Part shown: positions 24,528-36,129 of the stretch, piece after piece
Layout of the letters: the number at the start of each line of letters is the position of its first letter
How positions within the stretch are numbered: position 1 is the first letter of the stretch
NCBI RefSeq assembly: GCF_000001735.4
Contig: NC_003074.8
Coordinates: 8,060,101 to 8,124,100 of the forward strand
Reading direction: 5' to 3'
DNA: 64,000 nucleotides
DNA from: Arabidopsis thaliana
Lineage: Eukaryota; Streptophyta; Magnoliopsida; Brassicales; Brassicaceae
Notes under the pieces: model-generated
Database searches by the model: none
Told to the model about the DNA's origin: nothing
The model's input: the letters and a program-made list of their open reading frames with translations, nothing else
Position numbers and translations under genes: made by a program

Positions 24528-25345
24528 TTAGACGAGTGTCCCACCTTTGACGAACTCAGTGAACGCCAACGCGACCAAACCGAGCATCGCGAAACGTCCG
24601 TTCCAAAGCTCAGCGTCTGACGTCATGATACCTTTGGACTTGGACTCAACGCTTATGCCCTTGAAAAGCGGCACAAGCGACGCAAGTGTCAAGATCGCTG
24701 TTGTACCGAGGAACCATGAGACGCCACCGTCGGAGATCTGAGCTAAAACGTTTTCACCCTTGGATAGCTCGACAGCCAACGCCGCAACGAATCCAACCAT
24801 CGCTAAACGTCCGTTAATCCTCTCTGGTGCTGGACCGCTAAACGCTAGCAAGTCGCTAAACTTTGTGCTCACCTATATTCACCACCCCAAAAGTTATTAA
24901 CAAAGATTCACAAATAAAGCTTGTTTAATGAATTTTCAAGATTGTATGTTCTTAATATCTAAGACCCGATTAATTAAAATACAAATTCTTGTTTATCAAA
25001 ACTTCTAAAATTATACCTTAGGTTTCATAGGAGGAGGAGGAGATGGTGACTTCGGCAACGGCTGAGCGGCCGAGGTAGATGGTGCTGGTGAAGAGTCTTC
25101 ATTCGTGGGTCCTCCCTGAAAAAGTCAAATAATCAGACGGTCAGGATTTCATAGTCACATGATGAATGGCCGTTGTATCAGGGAAGTGGAGAATAACGTA
25201 CCTCAGCCATGCATCTCACTCCCACCGGATAATTCCTCTTGAGGTTAGGGAAGCTACCGGCGGAGAAAAGCTTGTTGGTGTTGATCTTGCGAGTGGTTAA
25301 TCCACCGGCGAAGACTGATTGCATGTTGAACGATGCTGTTGCCAT
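24528..25345 (-). CDS. ELIP1: Early light-induced protein 1, chloroplastic
   Basis: Three exons, 25202-25345, 25017-25115 and 24528-24872, give 195 aa. A Ser/Thr/Arg-rich chloroplast transit peptide covers about residues 1-44, followed by a Pro/Ser-rich linker (exon 2). Exon 3 encodes three transmembrane helices of the LHC/CAB superfamily. Helices I and III carry the chlorophyll-binding ExxNGRxAM signature: ERINGRLAM (98-106) and ELWNGRFAM (169-177). The protein sits in thylakoid membranes during de-etiolation and high light, where it is thought to bind free chlorophyll and limit photo-oxidation. Exon 3 begins with Val directly after the acceptor, so the reading frame has to be joined to exons 1-2. 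A TATA box (CTATAAATAC on the minus strand, near 25484-25493) lies about 140 bp upstream of the start. Confidence 0.96.
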
Positions 25346-27272
25346 TTCTAAAGCTTAGAACTACTAGTGTGAGAGAAATTAAGAAGAAACTTGGAGTAGC
25401 TAAGTGATTATCGCTTAGGTTACAGAACTTTAAGCTAGATCGTGTGTAGAAGCTTGATATGAGTAACGAATGATCTTACGTATGTATTTATAGGACGGGT
25501 GATCAGAAATGATAGGTCATTAGGTCGAGTTGTTTCCTGAACTTTCTTTTAGTTATTTACTTATTTAGCCTTTCGATATTGATAAGTTAATATAGTTCAC
25601 ACAAAAATAACCAACGGTCAAAAACATTACACGTGAATCATATAGTATTTGAAAGGTTCACTATCTAGGTTGAAGGATCAGCGTTCAAATTTTCTTACTA
25701 CAATTTTTATTCTGATTTGTTATTAAACTGTTTCAACTGGATTAATTAACACACACCAAATTCATTATAAGTCTCACATAGTATCATATTCTTTATTGTT
25801 ATACGAGTAGTAATCAACAAAGTCATTAAGTACATCACCTCGATAAAAAGCCAATTCTATGGAAAAATTAATATGGACAGTTTATCTACATTTCATATTC
25901 TTATGAACTAAAACATGCTAATTATTTTATTTGGATCTCCAAGATTTTTGGACATCCAAATTATTTCTAAACTGACTGACTCGTGTATTTGGCCGGTCCA
26001 AAACAAAACACGTAGGCTCCAAAAGTGTAAAAGAGGAAGCTGCGATATTTAAAGGAACCACGTTGCTTAGATTGTCCCCACGCATAACATAAATTTAACT
26101 TTTGAAGGACAAGGAACAAAGTCCATGGCGTGGCCTACTCATTCGCCACAGTTTCTTCTCACTTTTTTGGCCAAGTGCCAAGTGGGTTAGGTTAAAAACG
26201 TAAAAAAGATTCTCTCCATCTCCCAAAAACATGTGGCTCAAAAACAAAGCATAACATTGCTTTCGTTTCTAGAATACGTTCATTTCATTACACATCTCTC
26301 TTTATGCTTTTGGAACTTAGCTGAGTTTGGATTCAGACAGGCCCATACTTAGTCTGGCCGAGTCCGTGACTGTTCTCTCTTTGTCCCTTTCTACGTGGCC
26401 GATCCTAACTCCGTCAGTTTTTTGGTAATATTTACGGTCGTTTCAAAATGTCAATAACTTTACAATTAAATGGAGATAAAGATTATTTACTGTTAAGAAA
26501 AAAAAGACTATTTACTCTTACAGTCATACGTATCTCATAACGGGCCGTATAGGGCTCATTAGGCCCATCAACTCTAGCTTCCCTAACCAAATCATGTCTT
26601 TCGCTCATATATGTTCGTTTCTAATGTAGTGTTGACCAAATCTGCAAATTGACATTCTGATCATTTTAGTCTTTGATAACATATGAAAGAAGAATTGTCA
26701 TTCTCAACCTAAGGAAATTTGGAAGGATTCACTTTTACATGGTAACACAAAGAAGAAAACATATGATTCTTTAGATTTTGTTCCCGGAAATAATGATTTC
26801 TTAGAATATAAGTACTTTGACATTATTGACCAAATAAATAAAAACTACCTTGACATTATTATGCATACATAACAGTCAATTCTTTTTAACACATATCAAT
26901 GGCGTAGATAAAAAAAACTTCCAAAACGTACATTAAGTCATTAACCAATATATATACAAAAATCAAAAATTTTTTGTAAAAACAAACATCACTGAAACAC
27001 TTTTTGAAGTAAAATTTTATCAATTTAATCATAATTTAGATCGTATTTTACTTACATTAAAATTAGTAATATTTTTCTCTAACTCTCTTTAATGACCAAA
27101 AGCCGTTGACCAATAAAATCTCCCCGTGTCGTCATAAACCGGTTTTAATTTCCGGTTTGGTAATCTAAGTCGCAATAAAATCCTCTTTGTCTTCTTCTTC
27201 TTCCTCTACTCGGCGAATTCTCTCGAGAAAACAAACTGAATTTTTTTGATCGAAGAAGATCTAAAAAAAAAG
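25346..27272. other. Divergent 5' region between ELIP1 and the p24 gene
   Basis: No coding frame. The left half is the ELIP1 promoter, with ACGT-containing elements at about 25630 (ACACGTGAA), 26046 (CCACGTTG) and 26390 (TACGTGGCC). The right end is the leader of the p24 gene. A GGGCCGTATAGGGCTCATTAGG stretch near 26540 holds motifs common in promoters of constitutively expressed genes. No other features recognised. Confidence 0.6.
25484..25493 (-). promoter_or_regulatory. TATA box of ELIP1
   Basis: CTATAAATAC read on the minus strand, about 140 bp upstream of the ELIP1 ATG: the right spacing for a light-induced, TATA-driven gene with a leader of about 100 nt. Confidence 0.6.
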
Positions 27273-28450
27273 ATGGAGAGACGACAAGCGAAGATCCATG
27301 TCTTTGTATTGATAGGTCTAATTCTATTGAATTCAATCAATCAAATCTCATCTCTCTCTGTAACGGTGAACGACGAAGAATGTGTCCAAGAGTACGTCCT
27401 TTACGAAGGCGACACTGTTTCCGGTAACTTCGTCGTCGTCGATCATGATATCTTCTGGGGATCCGATCATCCTGGTTTGGATTTCACGGTTAGCGATCTT
27501 TCAATTTACCTTTTTACCCCAAAAGTTCTTAACTTTGATACGTTTCCTTCGATAATCCCAATGTTTGATTTATCGTGAAATTGGTGTTTCTCATGCTTAA
27601 TTTTGACCTGATCTGATCTTTGTAAGGATGTGACAATTTAGGGTTTGGTTGGGATTGTGGAAATTTGCTATCTTTGATTGGATTGGATTGGATTTTGGTT
27701 AGGGTTAATGTGTTGATTGATTCATTGGATTGTGTTTGTGTAGGTGACGTCACCAGCTGGGAACATTGTACAGACTTTAAAGGGAACATCTGGAGATAAG
27801 TTTGAGTTTAAGGCTCCAAAAAGTGGAATGTACAAATTTTGTTTCCACAATCCTTATTCTACTCCTGAAACTGTCTCCTTTTATATTCATGTTGGTCATA
27901 TTCCTAATGAGCATGACTTAGCCAAAGATGGTTCGTTTCCATTCCCCTTATGTATGATCATCTTCATTGATGCAATCTGTATTTTGTGCATTGAGCTTGA
28001 GCTGTTTTGTGATGTTATGTTCTTTCTGTTTTGTTGTTTGGTTCTTAGAACATTTGGACCCGGTAAATGTTAAGATAGCTGAGTTGAGAGAGGCTTTGGA
28101 ATCTGTTGTTGCTGAGCAGAAGTATTTGAAAGCTCGTGACACTCGTCACCGTCATAGTAAGTTTTCTCCATTCGTCTTACAAGCCTCATTCCCTTGATTA
28201 CCCGAGTAACTTGCTTAGATGCAGTATGACAATATAATGAGTTTTTAGACAGACATCATTGAATGGCGAAAGATGCAACCTTTATACGATCTAACATTGT
28301 TCTGTGTTTGGTGCAGCGAATGAGAGCACGAGAAAGCGAGTGATATTCTACACAGTAGGAGAGTACATTTTCCTTGCCGCAGCTAGTGGACTTCAAGTTC
28401 TCTACATCCGCAAGCTCTTCAGCAAGTCGGTAGCATACAACAGAGTTTGA
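27273..28450 (+). CDS. p24 family cargo receptor, beta subfamily (p24beta3)
   Basis: Four exons, 27273-27488, 27744-27930, 28049-28156 and 28317-28450, give 214 aa. Order: signal peptide (about 1-32), GOLD beta-sandwich domain (about 35-120) with the conserved Cys pair (EECV, KFCFHN), a membrane-proximal coiled coil (about 130-170), one transmembrane helix (about 179-201) and a short cytosolic tail, KLFSKSVAYNRV. p24 proteins cycle between ER and Golgi in COPII/COPI vesicles and form hetero-oligomers with delta-class members. The tail lacks a terminal dilysine but has the LF dipeptide used for COPII export, as in beta-class proteins. I recall this locus (At3g22845) as p24beta3. Confidence 0.93.
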
Positions 28451-28966
28451 ACATAGCAAAACCTCAGAGCGAGGTCTTGTGTCCAGTTTATGTTTGAATC
28501 GGTGATCAAAACACAATCCTAAACAGTGTTAGTTAATTTAAAAGCTTCAATAGCGAAAGACTTACTTTTTGTTTTTGGTTTCTACACTTTTATAAGTTTA
28601 CTAATGCAGAACTTGATGAAGCTTTTTTCTGAATTCATTGATTAGTGAATATCATTATCTTGTTATTATCGTAGACAAATTGATATGAGATCCTTAATTA
28701 TGATACCAAATAAAAACCACCACTAAAGTGAAAGAAAAAACAAAGTCAAAGTAATATACAATATCATACAAATATCTGCAAAACGTGGAGGAAAAGAAAA
28801 ATCGAATAATTCGATGATTCTCTCTATCAAAGAAACGAAAAAGTCGTATTGAAGTTTTGCCATTTGTTTATAAAAGAAGTGGCTGTTCAACGATTCTAAA
28901 GTCATTTACTTTACCATTTTGATCTGTTGCTCTGTTTCACTGTGCGTGATCGGGAAGAAGAAGAAA
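28451..28966. other. Short intergenic region
   Basis: Contains the 3' untranslated region of the p24 gene and the promoter/leader of the next gene. No ORF or RNA gene seen. Confidence 0.7.
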
Positions 28967-30175
28967 ATGTTGGCGATTTTCGACAAGAACGTGGCGAAAA
29001 CACCCGAGGCTCTTCAGGGTCAAGAGGGTGGATCGGTTTGTGCTCTTAAAGATAGGTTCTTGCCGAACCATTTCTCCTCTGTTTATCCTGGTGCTGTCAC
29101 CATCAATCTCGGATCTTCTGGTTTCATTGCTTGCTCTCTCGAGAAACAGAACCCTCTTCTTCCCAGGTTTTGTACAATAGTTTATTCCTCAGGATGATGT
29201 TTTCTTCTTCTGTCCTAGATATGAGAGATTTGCTATCTTAATGTTTCACTGGCTTGCAAAGATAGTTTAGGATATGTTTCACTGAATCTGAGAGATTGAG
29301 ATATCGATCTGTTGTTATGTTTTGATGGAATAATGAAGTTATATATCTACTTTGTTGTGATGTTTAAAATGTGTTGAAACTGGAAGGATGTGATTAGATA
29401 AGTGGTGGTGATTTTTTCAAAACAATTTTGTGTGTGTGACAGATTGTTTGCTGTGGTGGATGATATGTTCTGCATATTCCAAGGACATATAGAGAACGTT
29501 CCAATTCTTAAGCAACAATATGGACTAACCAAAACAGCTACAGAGGTTACCATTGTGATTGAAGCCTACAGAACTCTAAGAGATCGTGGTCCGTATTCAG
29601 CTGAACAAGTTGTTAGAGATTTTCAAGGCAAATTCGGGTTTATGCTCTATGACTGCTCCACACAAAATGTCTTCCTTGCCGGGGTAAGTTTGAATTCTGC
29701 TTCTTTACTATTTGACACTTATTTCTGCATATTGTAATGCTGAGGTTATTATTATTATACGCGTTTCAGGATGTAGATGGGAGTGTTCCTCTCTACTGGG
29801 GAACCGATGCTGAAGGACATCTTGTTGTTTCTGATGATGTTGAGACTGTCAAGAAGGGTTGTGGTAAATCCTTTGCGCCATTCCCTAAAGGTATGTAGCA
29901 AGCCGTTTTTCGGGTTTTGAAGACATCTCACTGTTCTTTGATCTAGTGCAAATATGAATTAGGATGTGGTTGTGTGTATGCATAATGCAGGATGTTTCTT
30001 TACCTCATCTGGAGGTTTGAGGAGCTATGAGCATCCATCAAATGAGTTAAAGCCGGTACCAAGGGTAGACAGTTCGGGTGAGGTTTGCGGTGTAACGTTT
30101 AAAGTGGATTCTGAGGCCAAGAAAGAAGCGATGCCTAGGGTTGGGAGTGTTCAGAATTGGTCTAAACAAATCTGA
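28967..30175 (+). CDS. Aluminium-induced protein with YGL and LRDR motifs
   Basis: Four exons, 28967-29166, 29443-29683, 29770-29890 and 29991-30175, give 248 aa. It belongs to the wali7/DUF3700 group, whose fold resembles class-II glutamine amidotransferases (an Ntn-hydrolase relative). The hallmark motifs are present: YGL at 93-95 and LRDR at 112-115. The N-terminal MLAIFDKNVAKTPEAL is typical of the group. The mature-type N-terminal catalytic Cys of true glutamine amidotransferases is not seen near the start, so enzymatic activity is doubtful. Family members are induced by metals, sugar starvation or auxin withdrawal and are mostly uncharacterised. An in-frame upstream ATG at 28919 lies in probable leader; 28967 matches family starts. 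Confidence 0.93.
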
Positions 30176-30553
30176 ACTAGCTGAAAAAGGCTTGTTTTAT
30201 TTTTTACTTGTTGGACTCCTGTGGCTGTGTTCCACAGATTTACTCTTTTCCTGATATTCTCACTGTAGCCATTCTAAGGACTAATGGTGCTCTTATTGCT
30301 ATTGTACCTGTACTTGGTAACAAGGAAGCTAAGAATAAAATATTTTATAAACGTCTAATGATTCCAGTGTATGCATATGATGTCATATTGATAAAACCAG
30401 AGCTGCAAGAACATGAGCTCCAACAATAACAATTCATAAACAACCTTTGGTAACAAAACAAAACCTAAAACTGTAATGAAACATAATGACAGGTCTTAGA
30501 CTCTTAGTAAGAGCCTAAGGTTAACACTGCCTGCAGATTTCTCCACATTCTCT
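30176..30553. other. Convergent 3' region
   Basis: Holds the 3' untranslated regions of the YGL/LRDR gene (+) and TIF3C2 (-). An open frame at 30208-30429 reads through probable UTR, shows no domain and is not called. Confidence 0.65.
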
Positions 30554-33148
30554 TTACGCAGAAACGCCTCGGGTAAGACTTGAGCCATCCATTTTCAGAC
30601 CTCTGTTGTCTGATGCTGCTGCTGCATAGTCCTGACTGTTTTCCCTTCTCCTTGAAGTCATATCAAGGCCAACACCACCAGTTTTAGACTCCATTGCACT
30701 TTCGTTGCTTTCTGCTAGAGTCGCGAGTTTTTCGGTAATCTGAAAAGCCAAGGATTGTGCTCTGTTATGTTGCACTTCATGGAAGACGATGCATTGAGTT
30801 GGCTGGTCCCATGTTGCATTAAGCTCCTTGTTGATCATCATCTTGCTCACAATACTATAGACGTGTGACTCAGAGATGTCAAACATTTTGGCTAGCTCAG
30901 CTAGACTTAAGGACTTGTAACAGGAGCTCGAGTATGTGAATAAATAAGTCCTTAGAGCCACTTCACTGATACTAGCTTTCACCATATCGAGTATGCTGTC
31001 GCGGTTCTTGAACAGTCTCCAGATATCAAGAGAGTTCAAAACTGAAAACGCTTCTTGGAAGTTTCCTTTGATCAGGGCTCTGGTGGCTGCAATGACATGG
31101 ACACGTACATTTTCAGGGGGTGCAGTGAACGCTTGCTTCTCACTTTTCTCGAGCAGGCGCTGAATATTCTTGCTAATCGGTTTGTGTTTGGAATCATGCG
31201 AGTTTGCTGCCATGTTTGGGACTTCAAGTAGCATGGCACAAGTAAGATAAACAGCCTCCAAGAGCTCGAGGTTTATGTTCATATGGTACGGTATTTGTGT
31301 TCTCCTCTCCATAAGCATCTATAGTTAAAACAAAAAACAGAGAAATTAGACTCTACTAAAATGAAAAAGAACATAATATGTTCTATAAGGTCAATATTTA
31401 CCTGCTCTGTTGTCTTCTCGTGGTCTCGACTTTGCGAGACACCTTGACCAAGCAACTCCCTAACTCTATTCCCAGAGTACAGCTCAGAGAGACAGCTATG
31501 TGACTCAGTTATCATTCCAACCCGAAAAGCGCAAAGACCAAGTTGTGCCATTGTCCTGTTAAAGAGAATCTGTGTAGAGATGTCCATGTGTTGAATGTTT
31601 TCTTGTAGATGACTCATCAGCAACAAGTCTCTAGCAGTAACAAAATTGTCCATTAAAGCATGTTGATAGATATCACATAGCATTGCTCTGGCTTTGGTCC
31701 TCTCATCTCCATTTTTGTAGATAAAGGATACAAGTGTATCCATCATAGCTCTGCTGCTCTTTGCGAAGGTAGGCTTACGAGGAACAATCTCCGCAACAAC
31801 AATGAATGAAGAAGAAGAAGATCCACTTTCCTCGTTAGCCTCCTCAATTTCCTCATCAGCCAATTTACTCATAGCATCAAAAACTTCTTGAGGCTTGTAA
31901 TAGATTGACTCGACTAGTATAAAGGCTACCTTTGAAGCAGCTTTAGAATCGCCTGTCCGCTCCAAGTAGTCTTGGATACTCTGAGCAAGAGCCAAGAACA
32001 TAGGCTCATCTTTCAACCTCTCAACATAATCATTGGTGTGAGGATCAATGCACTGCAAACTCTTGAAAAACTCTGTCTCAATCTTCTCTAAGAATGCAAC
32101 CAAATTTCCCGAGACCCGAATGGTTCCATCGTATGCCGCTGGCTTTGAAGTTTCCTTCTCATCAGGTTCAACGGTATCATCCACAACAATGTTATAGTAC
32201 TTGACAAGAATGTCAAGTATGGTAAGCATGTTAACCACACATTTCTTCCAGACATCGATAGGCATGTATCCGCTGAGACCACCAGAATTCACATTAAACT
32301 CTGCTGAAATAACACTAAACAAGATTTCAACCTTCTGTGCAGGAGTCTTGGCGATCTTTGTCAAGTCCATATGCTTCTGCGCATGAGTCTCGCCGGGTTT
32401 GAGTTTAAGGCTAGAACTTCTTCTTTTGCTCCAACGAGCAGCCCTAATTTCTTTGAACTTCTTGTTGACCATGTTCCAAGTTATCTCTTCATGATCTAAA
32501 CTAAACAACATCTCCCAAGAAACATTATCAGCAGAATCCTCCACCACCTCCTCTTCATACTCATCATCGTCTTCGATTTCTGGAGACTCCCTAAATCTTT
32601 TGATATCTTCTTGGTACTGCAGATTGTTCTTCTTCAGTTTCTGTCTCATTGCGTTCAAAGCCTTGGAGTTACTAGTACTCATCTTCTCCTTTGTTTTCAT
32701 ATTATCTTCATTCAAGAAATCTTCCAACATCACAAGGGTCTTGATATACAAAGTCGGAGTCTTTACGGACTTACTAATCTGTTTGTTGAGTTTCTCAAAC
32801 GTTTCTTGCAAGTAAACACAATCATTGATGTTCATGGCATGCTTCATATTCTCTATAGTGTTGGCCATCTCCTCAAAACGTTTATCTTTTTTTGGCTTAA
32901 CCACACGTTTAGTATCCATACCACAACAAATCTCACCGTCAGGTAAGTCTGCAAGGTAACGAGTGTTGTTACCCTCAACCTCTTCTTTTTCAAAGTCACT
33001 CTCATCTTCACTTTCACTTCCACTCTGTAAACGAAACATAAGCAAAGAAAAAGCATTAAGAAACTGTTACAAAAAAATATAGGTTTTGATAAGTAAACAA
33101 AGGTCTATGGAAAGAAACCTGAGCGAAAAAACGAGAAGTCGTCGTCAT
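30554..33148 (-). CDS. TIF3C2: Eukaryotic translation initiation factor 3 subunit C-like (eIF3c2)
   Basis: Three exons, 33119-33148, 31402-33024 and 30554-31318, give 805 aa. The first exon encodes only [10 protein letters not shown] and is found by a GT-AG intron joining it to [10 protein letters not shown]. The N-terminal acidic, basic-punctuated segment (eIF3c_N) contains [17 protein letters not shown] and [20 protein letters not shown] long alpha-helical repeat follows, then a C-terminal PCI domain (about 560-740: [37 protein letters not shown]). eIF3c scaffolds the 40S-bound eIF3 complex. The Gly/Arg-rich C-terminal extension that I recall in the paralogue TIF3C1 is largely missing here, making this copy shorter (805 against about 900 aa). 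The internal acidic region also differs. It is probably a duplicated, diverging paralogue; whether it assembles into eIF3 cannot be told from sequence. Confidence 0.93.
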
Positions 33149-33406
33149 CTTCGTTAGCAAGGAGAAGAACCTGATACATCAAAATATAAAACTTTGAGAC
33201 GATGGAGATATAATTGCAGGGGGGACACAAAACATAGATGAAGAACAAAAAACTCGAACCTAAAATTTGTTCAAGGAAAGATGAAGAAGAATGAAATTAC
33301 CTTTGATTGATTTGAGACGATGGAGAGATTGATGTGAGACGATGGAGATGCTTGACTAGAGAATAACGAATCGTTAAGAAGAGAGGCGAATTAGGGTTTA
33401 CTATAA

Positions 33407-35838
33407 GAGAATATTACGTGATTAGACACTTTTTTGAAAGTTTATCCGTAATTAGGCACTTAAAAATCATTAGGCACTTTGAATAATTAAAATTACTTGT
33501 TCACCCTCGTATCGTCGGTTTTCTATAACCAAACAAATCAAATCTATTTTCACTAAACCAATTCAGATTTATGGAGTCCACGATTTTGTAGTTGCCTTTG
33601 TGATTTAAATTTTTTTTCCAGAATCGTAAAAATCCAAATCCAATAAAAAATCCTAAATTACAATTTCTCGAAAAGGGGACTCCGGCGACGGGATATCCAT
33701 CTCCTCCGTCACTGTCCACCACCACTGCTTTTCACACTACACTCTCGTTTGCTCTTTCAACCGTAAAACACCAAACCCAATTCTCTTGTCATTTCCTCTA
33801 AATCTCTGCAATTTCTTAAATCGATTTGGATTTACTTTGCCTGAAAATCTCTTAACTCGTACTGTCCAAACTCAATTTCAATTTCAATTGAGGTTACTTC
33901 GAGAAAAGTTCAAGAATTTCGGAACAACTAAGGTAAAGTTTTGTCATGTTGACTTCGGAGATCTTGTTCGTAATTCTGTGATAATGTTTGATAACTTCTC
34001 TGCCCAGTTTGTTTGAAATTCAGTACTTGAGGTTCTCTATTGGACAGAAGATGAACATATGGACTACAACACTTGGACAATCCGTAATGGACAACCACAC
34101 ATTTTGTTTGCAGCGTATGTGTCGTTACAAAATTGAAAATCATTGTCCACGACCATACATGACTGCACAGCTTGGTGTTTGATAATTCAAGGAAAAAGCC
34201 ATATAAAGGTTCTATTTCTTAATCTTACATTTTGGAAGAAATCAAATCATTGATTTAAGAAATAATATGTAAGCTTGGATGCTAGAGCTTTAGGTGATCC
34301 TATGGCCAGATTAGGATATTGATTTAACTTTGTTCTTACTGCTACTCAACATTGATTGTCTGGTATTAAGTTGTAAAAGAGTAATTTGACTTATCCATTT
34401 GTGTTGATATAATTGGTCATTATAATGTGATTAGTCAATAGAAAACCTTAGAGTACATAATATCAAACTTTTAACTTTGTTAATTTCTTTAGGCGAGTGG
34501 GTGAATACATCAGTTAGACTTGCTTTTGCACATCATGTGATCATCGTTATTGATGTCATCCAAAGAAATTTGTCCATTCATACGCAAACATGAAGGTACT
34601 GTTGTTTGGACACTCCTTACTTTAAAACCCCACCTTAGTTTGCAAGTCATTACTTGACTAATTTACTTTAAAAACAAAATTTAGGTTAGGAACATTGTGT
34701 CAGATCCTATTTTCGATACAAGTGGGAACATCCAAGTCAACAAACCTACAATGGGGTACCAAATTTTATTAATCGTCTACTCCTTGTTACGTTGGACATG
34801 ATTTTTTGGATACTTTCTTACATTTTTTCCTTATTGAAGGTCGTGTTTCTTATGGTTTTTCTGACCATCTTCATTTCTACTTCAACTCAATCAGAACATT
34901 TTGGAGAGGCTTCCTGCATCCCAATCATTGAAAGATCCCCAAACTGAAAAAAAATTCTAATGAGCAAATGAAGGTCTACATGTACACTAAATTATCTTTA
35001 TGATTTACAGTCCTTGTAATATTGGACAGTATTTTTTGGATAGATATTTAAATAATCTTCTTATTGGAGGCATCGCTTTTTGTTGGTGATCTAGTATTTG
35101 ATATCAGTTCCAAACTTGACCAACATACTCAATCATCTCCCACACATAATCCCAAAGTTGGGTTATCTCCAATGGAAGTATTTCTTATCATCTACAACTG
35201 TCTATCGATGCACTCTATCTATCATTTGTAAATATGTCTTAGTAAAGTATAATAATTTCACAACATCATTATTATATCTTTCAGTATAAAATCTCTCTCT
35301 ATCAAGATATGGATCTACACGATGTTGTGGATAATCAGGTAGGCATAAAATTAAATAACTAGAACATGTATATTTATTATTACTGAAAAGCAGTCAATTT
35401 TTACTACAACATTCTTAGTTCTATTATTAATTGTTTACAGAAAACATAAGATTGCTATCAAAGTCTTGTTAGTTATGTTGTGAAACCAATCTCTGAAGAC
35501 CTAACATAACGCAAGTTAGTTATGTTTGCAGACAAATCCATCTTCTCGTCCGTTTAATTGTTATATGATCGGACGGTCATTATTTCTCATTAACTTCTAT
35601 TTAAACTGCAAATCTTACCACGTTCATTTGATCCGAATTAACCCATTATTCTACACGTGTTTGGTACACACAATTACAAACCAAAACCAATGACCGGTTA
35701 TTCTTCTTTTCGTGATTCAGTTTATTTGGGGTATAATGGTCTATTTTCACTCCAAAAACAAAGAAAAGTGTCTCAACCTTGGAAAGTGCCTGTTTTGTCT
35801 AAACTTTTTCCCAAAGTGCCTTATTACGGGACATTCCC
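33407..35838. mobile_element. Non-autonomous Mutator-like element (2432 bp)
   Basis: Bounded by a perfect 9-bp target-site duplication TTACTATAA (33398-33406 and 35839-35847). Termini are GAGAATATTAC on the left and, reverse-complemented, GGGAATGTCCC on the right, i.e. short degenerate inverted ends. Subterminal AGGCACTT words point inward from both ends (33454, 33472; reverse at 35784, 35813). No transposase-length ORF, so it is non-autonomous. The interior carries a roughly 70-bp direct duplication (about 34781-34848 and 35011-35080) and several TTGGACA words. It lies 258 bp upstream of the TIF3C2 start and 291 bp upstream of the F-box start, between two divergent genes. Related to the element at 40939-42810. 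A 9-bp duplication is diagnostic of the Mutator superfamily. Confidence 0.88.
34781..35080. repeat. Internal direct duplication in the 2.4-kb Mutator-like element
   Basis: Copies at about 34781-34848 and 35011-35080 share TCCTTGT, TTGGACA, TTTTTTGGATA and a following CTTATTG block in the same order, 230 bp apart, with substitutions between copies. Confidence 0.65.
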
Positions 35839-36129
35839 TTACTATAAAACCTAAGAACCGATTGATTTTATAGTTCCAAGGTAAAAACGAAATTTACCAC
35901 TAAGAAAAATGTCGAAAGTGAAACTAAAAAGTAAAAATAAAAACAAAGGCGGTGATAGTTTTTCTAGTAAACAAAACCGCTATAAACCGAATTGACCGAA
36001 CCAGAATTAATTGAATAAAAAAGTAACCGAGTCTTAATTGTCACATAAACCCTAAAATTTTAAGGACTTGGTTACTTTCACAGCAAGGACCGAGAGATTT
36101 TTCAGAGGAAGAGAAAAGGGTTTGAAACA

